DNA from: Paraspadella gotoi
Taxonomy: Eukaryota > Chaetognatha
Direction: 5' to 3'
Length of the DNA: 64,000 nucleotides
NCBI GenBank assembly: GCA_051294375.1
Contig: CM119266.1
Span: 18,896,087 to 18,960,086, forward strand
Shown here: positions 59,477-64,000 of the stretch, piece by piece
Layout of the letters: the number at the start of each line of letters is the position of its first letter
Numbering within the stretch: the first letter of the stretch is position 1
Notes under the pieces: generated by a model
The model's database searches: none
Told to the model about the DNA's origin: nothing
The model's input: only the letters and a program-made list of their open reading frames with translations
Program-made: the position numbers and the translations under genes

Positions 59477-59885
59477 GACATCTCCTTGTATTTTGATGCT
59501 AGTTCGGAGTACAATAAAGTATAAACCGATCTAATACTTATGTGAGTGGTCCTTTTATACAATTTAAACGTACTGCGAAATTTGAAATGTCATATGTACA
59601 ACTTCATTGATAGGGAAGCCAGATATTAGTAGTGAATAATCGTGTAGTGAATGCCCCCCCGTTAGAAATGTGAAAGAGACTTGATTAAAAGCTTGCAAAG
59701 TCCTGCTATGTCATTATCTAGAATAAATTCCACTTTGGTTTCACTTTGAAATCCCTGTCTACATACATACTTAAATAGAGTGATGAAGGCCTTAAAACAT
59801 CATAGCCTATCGAAAGGCAGGGGCAAGATAGATTATTCATTAACTGAACGGAAAATTTTTATATTGGTTGTACGAATTTAATATG
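59453..59885 (-). repeat. Dispersed element copy, family D, near full length
   Basis: On the minus strand the order is: end motif at about 59885, CTATCTTGCCCCTGCC, TTTTAAGGCCTTCATCACTC, GATAATGACATAGCAGGACT, CTGGCTTCCCTATCAATGAA, GTACTCCGAACTAGCATC, then a second end motif at 59476. The two ends are similar in the same orientation, suggesting terminal direct repeats. An extra segment at about 59725-59780 interrupts the copy. Confidence 0.72.
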
Positions 59886-60128
59886 ATACAGTAGCTAACT
59901 CGAGCGAACTAAATCTTTTTCATTGCTACAGTTGTACCTTCTTATTGAGTAAAAAACAGAATTTAACTTTTATCTCTACGATTTTGCAGAATGAAAAAAA
60001 AAAATTGAAGCTTTGAGTTTCTAATGGAAGCGAAGGAAAAAGAATTCAAAGTTGGTCTCTTCGTCGGAGAAGACTGACCCTCAGAATAGAATTCGGCCGG
60101 AGGTGGATGAGAAGCCGATTCTGGCGCC

Positions 60129-60131
<3 letters not shown>
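59886..60131. other. Intergenic DNA
   Basis: Nothing supported. Confidence 0.5.
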
Positions 60132-60226
<95 letters not shown>

Positions 60227-60516
60227 GGAAATTAAGGAAAAAGTTAAAGTTAAAGGGATAAAGCTAGCAATTATTAATTAAATAATTAATAATTAATGAA
60301 ATAATTAGATATATATTGTAGCACCTAATGGGATGTCCTTGAAAATGTTTTAATTTCCTCATTGACGTAAACGTCTAATTTTGGTTGAAAGAAAAAGTCA
60401 GAAGCCCGACTAGGATTTAAGGCGGACTCATCTAAATAGGAACGGAACGATCGTCGCAGAAGTTTACCGAAAGAGAGGATGAGAGAGAGAGAGAGAAGAG
60501 AGAAGAGAAGAAGAGA

Positions 60517-60563
<47 letters not shown>

Positions 60564-61105
60564 CAAAGAAAAAAATGTTTCACTGAATGATGAACGAATG
60601 ATCTTAAACTCAAAACGTTCTCTCTCTCTCCTGGCTCTCATCTCTTCCTCTTGAAAAATATATTTTGGGTGAGATGAAACTGAGAGTATAAAACGCAGGT
60701 TCGTGATATACTGATGCAGTAGCCATTTTCGNNNNNNNNNNNNNNNNNNNNNNNNNTCTTCTCTCTTCTCTCGTCGTCTTCTACTCTCTGTTCTCTCTCT
60801 CGTCCTCTCTCTCTGCTCTCTCTCTACTCTCTCTCTCTCCTCTCTCTCTCTCTCGTCTCTCTCTCTCTGCTCTCTCTCTGCTCTCTCGTCTCTCTCTCTT
60901 TCTCATCGAACGCCATAAATGCAGGTGAGCGAAAATGGCTACTGCATTCAGTATATCACGAACCTGCGTTTTATACTCTCAGTTTCATCTCACCAAAATA
61001 TATTTTTCAAGAGGAAGAGATGAGAGCCAGAGAGAGAGAGAGACGTTTTGAGTTTAAATCTATCTTTCATCATTCAGTGAAACATTTTTTTCTCTGTGTC
61101 TCTCC

Positions 61106-61146
<41 letters not shown>

Positions 61147-61427
61147 CCTCCTTCTCTCTTCTCTCTCTCTCTCTCTCCTCTCTACTTCGGAAATTCTCGA
61201 GATCGTTCCGTCTATTTAGATGAGTCCGCCTTAAATCCTAGTCGGGCTTCTGACTTTTTCTTTCAAGCCAAAATTAGACGTTTACGTCAATGAGGAAATT
61301 AAAACGATTTTCAAGGAACATCCCATAGGTGCTACAATATATATCCTTATATTTCATTAATTATTAATTATTTAATTAATAATTGCTAGCTTTATCCCTA
61401 TACTTTAACTTTTTCCCTAATCTTCCC

Positions 61428-61471
<44 letters not shown>
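60132..61471. repeat. Second imperfect palindrome, about 1.34 kb
   Basis: The left arm (about 60132-60731) and right arm (about 60930-61471) are reverse complements. Matches include GTAGCCATTTTCG (60719-60731) against CGAAAATGGCTAC (60930-60942), CACGAACCTGCGTTTTATAC, ACGTAAACGTCTAATTTTGG, and the AT-rich stretch around AAGCTAGCAATTATTAATTA. The 198-bp spacer is CT-rich and contains a 25-N gap (60732-60756). Outer edges are the GA tract on the left and the CT tract on the right. Differences between arms are mainly single-base indels. Confidence 0.9.
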
Positions 61472-61480
<9 letters not shown>

Positions 61481-61526
61481 CTCTCTATCGCTCTCTCTCT
61501 TCTTCTCCTCTCTCCATCTCTCTCCT

Positions 61527-61559
<33 letters not shown>

Positions 61560-62814
61560 GTTGAGCGACAGTGATAAATGATATCATTTCGTCGTAGCTT
61601 CTGATGTCTTCCGAGGCTTTCTGTTGTGAGAAAAAGGTTAAAATAACAAGATGATAATATTATAATTTTTATTTATACATACTCTTGCCTTCTTAGAATT
61701 ATTTATGAAACTAGAAAGGAAGAAACTTTCGGGTTAAAAATTAAAAATTTACGGTCTAAGCGAAACCACATTTTTTATAAATTGAATTATTTAGCTCTTG
61801 TGTCTCGTGTTCTCGCTTGGTAAGCTCCTCCTAGATTCAGTAAGTGGACATTTAACGGATCTAACGGTCCATTCTTTCCAGTGACTTTATCATTGTTAGA
61901 TCGATCTTCTTAAAAATGATATTTCGTTTTCACAACTTGAGAAGAGAAGATCTCGGATAAAGCAAACGGGACTGGACAGGGGGTTTTAGATAACGCAAAT
62001 CGAAACTGAAGGTAAATGCATTTTTGAGAGAAAAGAGGAAGGGAAAAGAAAAGAAAAGAAAAGAAAAGAAAAGAAAAGAAAAAGAAAAACCAACATAAAA
62101 AAGAGAGAAAACGAGAAAAAGTAGATTACTGATAATAATTATTATTAACGGGAAAAAGCAAGTTAATGATAATAATTATCAATTCAACAACGAATCACGA
62201 ATCCTCAGTTTCCGACCTTCACATCTATAACAATCAGTAATCTATAACAATCTATAACAATCTATAACAATCTATAACAATCTATAACATCGACCTCTTC
62301 AACCACTATTTCCTTGTAAATACTACAATCGGGAGTTTCTCAAATTTCGATAAATTTTTCGTGCTTAGAATTTGACTGGCAACCATGGCTTACTATCTGA
62401 GAAGGTCAGATCCGTAATTTGCGGACCGACTGACCGACAGACGCGAATACTCGCGGCGCAACTCATAAAAAAAACAAATACTTTCGTATGAAGAAACGAA
62501 TAGAGAAATAAAAAAAACAAAAAAACATCGAGATAAAAAAAAAAGGAAAAAGGAAAAATAAAGGAAAAGATAAAAAAGGAAAAAAGAAAGATGGTTTCGA
62601 CGCTCTCCTTTTTTTTTCTTTCGACAGCGTTTGGGTGAGCAAAGCCTAAGAAAGGTCAAAAGTCGTGTTGCGTTTGGGTCCAAGATTTTCGACGAACAGA
62701 ACGGGCGAAAGGAGGAGCTAGTGGCGTGAGAGAGACGGTGAGGTGGTCGATGGTTAAGGCGAGTGAAGATTAAGATTTAATAAAGATAAGATTTAATAAG
62801 ATTTAATAAATGTA
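61472..62814. other. Intergenic DNA with short tandem repeats
   Basis: CT- and GA-rich sequence runs to about 61560. A (GAAAA)n run lies at 62045-62083, and five copies of the 10-mer TCTATAACAA lie at 62240-62289. A GACC/GACA-type run lies at about 62418-62440. No gene is supported. Confidence 0.6.
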
Positions 62815-63085
62815 TGAAATTGGAACAACCAATATAACAAATAAGTTATCTTTGAACATGCTATGGTGGTGCTATGGTGCAATGTCTGTGGTGCTATGGT
62901 GCTATGGTGGGCTAAGGTTTCGATACATCTTACATTTACTAGATAATAACAAGAAAGCTTTCATTAAGAATCTCTTACAGTCTCGTTAATTCACTTCCAG
63001 AATACCTGGCTTCCCTATCGATGGGATAATATCAGTGGTATAAAATTTCAAAGAATGTTTAAATTGTATAAACTATGAAAGCACC
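62815..63085 (+). repeat. Dispersed element copy, family D, diverged
   Basis: It begins ATGAAATTGGAACAACCAAT and continues with GGTGGGCTAAGGTTTCGAT, TTACTAGATAATAACAAG, TCGTTAATTCACTTCCAGAA, TACCTGGCTTCCCTATCGAT and AATTTCAAAGAATGTTT. An internal GTGCTATGGTG expansion lies at 62872-62912. Confidence 0.7.
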
Positions 63086-63586
63086 ACTCTCTTTCGTATA
63101 ACTGATCATGGTAGTTCACATATGTATAAAAACGTTTGTTCCTGATGGAGGTCAGAGTTAAAAGAGATGGAACGGGTCAATTCAAATTTAGCTCCTGTTT
63201 AACTCGAGAAGTCTGGAGCTGCTTCAGTATAAATCGTAGCTTCACTGTTGACTTTGTTGTTGTTTTTCGTGAGAGTTTCGTTGTCGTCGTCCTCTTCTTC
63301 CTCCTTACGCTCGTCCTCTTCTTCCTCTTCTTCCTCCCCGCTGTTATGAAGGCTTATTTTTCTCTGCGGATTTAGTTTGACAAGAAAACGATTCTGGGAT
63401 TGTTTTGGTCTCGTTGTAAACTCGGATGTTTATGAACCGACGGAGGGGGTCGCCTCGGTCGGGAGTGGAAGCTCACAGCGGAGAATCTCGTGGTTCTCAG
63501 TCTTAAGTGTCTGACTGTCGGAGATAATCGGTTATATACGACTAATCACTAATCACCTCATCTCTCTTCCTTATTCATTTTAACGT
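63086..63586. other. Intergenic DNA
   Basis: A 79-codon plus-strand frame (63136-63375) has mixed composition but crosses a CTTCTTCCTC repeat and is not supported. Confidence 0.5.
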
Positions 63587-63615
63587 ATAACCATTAACCA
63601 TTAACCATTAACCAT
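63587..63615. repeat. (ACCATTA)4 heptanucleotide repeat
   Basis: Four copies of a 7-mer lie directly upstream of the 39-bp array. Confidence 0.9.
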
Positions 63616-63645
63616 CATTTAAGCGCGATTCAGTTTACCACTAAA

Positions 63646-64000
63646 ATTCACCACTTTAACCCCTTTCTTTCCTCGCCCACGCCAAGATCACTCACTTAAA
63701 CCTTTCTTTTCCTCGCCCACCAAGATTCACCACTTAAACCCCTTTCTTTCCTCGCCACCAAGATTCACCACTTTACCCCTTTCTTTCCTCGCCACCAAGA
63801 TTCACACACTTTAACACCCTTTCTTCCTCGCCCACCAAGATTCACCACTTTAACCCCTTTCTTTCCTCGCCCACCAAGATTCACCACTTTACCCCTTTCT
63901 TTCCTCGCCCACCAAGATTCACCACTTACCCTTTCTTTCTCCCCACCAAGATTCACCTACTTTAACCCTTTTCTTTCCTTACCCACCAAGATTCATACTT
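63646..64000. repeat. 39-bp minisatellite, 9 or more copies, continues beyond the window
   Basis: The unit ACCACTTTAACCCCTTTCTT followed by TCCTCGCCCACCAAGATTC is repeated with frequent 1-4-bp deletions. On the minus strand it reads as a 13-residue repeat (VVNLGGRGRKGVK), but the indels break the frame in some copies. Because copies vary mostly by short indels, sequencing error may contribute. Confidence 0.93.

Overview
This window looks like non-coding, repeat-dense nuclear DNA from an animal. An invertebrate, possibly an arthropod or crustacean, fits best, but no gene here is conserved enough to fix the lineage. It has no prokaryotic gene layout, long reading frames are almost all low-complexity (Leu/Ser from CT runs, Arg/Glu from GA runs), microsatellite density is very high, tRNA-derived short interspersed elements are present, and a few short reading frames are bounded by GT/AG splice-like signals. 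Assembly gaps of 10, 25 and several hundred N, together with many single-base indels between repeat copies, suggest a draft assembled from noisy reads.

Layout. From 0 to 20 kb there are microsatellites ((CT)n, (GAAA)n, a (CTAGT)15 array, long (CTTT)n), GC-rich patches near 6.9, 8.5 and 9.7-10 kb, and copies of one dispersed repeat family at 4.3, 11.6, 14.2 and 14.5 kb. From 20 to 36 kb there are more microsatellites, minisatellites of 12, 18 and 24-28 bp, two exon-like reading frames (20.3 and 22.1 kb), a perfect 29-bp hairpin at 27.5 kb, a tandem pair of the dispersed repeat at 30.5-31.1 kb, and a telomere-like degenerate array at 32.1 kb next to a gap.

The dominant structure is an imperfect palindrome of about 15.6 kb (36.74-52.35 kb). 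Its arms face each other across a 212-bp, mostly CT-rich spacer at 45.82-46.03 kb. Both arms carry the same tRNA-derived element at the same place. The left arm alone holds about 3.1 kb (37.04-40.17 kb) with three exon-like pieces in compatible phase, and the right arm contains one short block in the wrong orientation. A second, smaller palindrome with a similar CT-rich centre lies at 60.13-61.47 kb. Whether these are real inverted duplications or fold-back assembly artefacts is the main open question.

From 52 kb to the end there are minisatellites of 22 bp (53.8 kb), 47 bp (54.8 kb), 8 bp (58.3 kb), 10 bp (62.2 kb) and 39 bp (63.65 kb, running off the window), more copies of the dispersed family (52.8, 59.4-59.9 and 62.8 kb), and long (GAAA)n and (CT)n tracts. 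No tRNA gene, rRNA gene, CRISPR array or recognisable complete protein-coding gene was found. The few CDS entries are candidate exons only.
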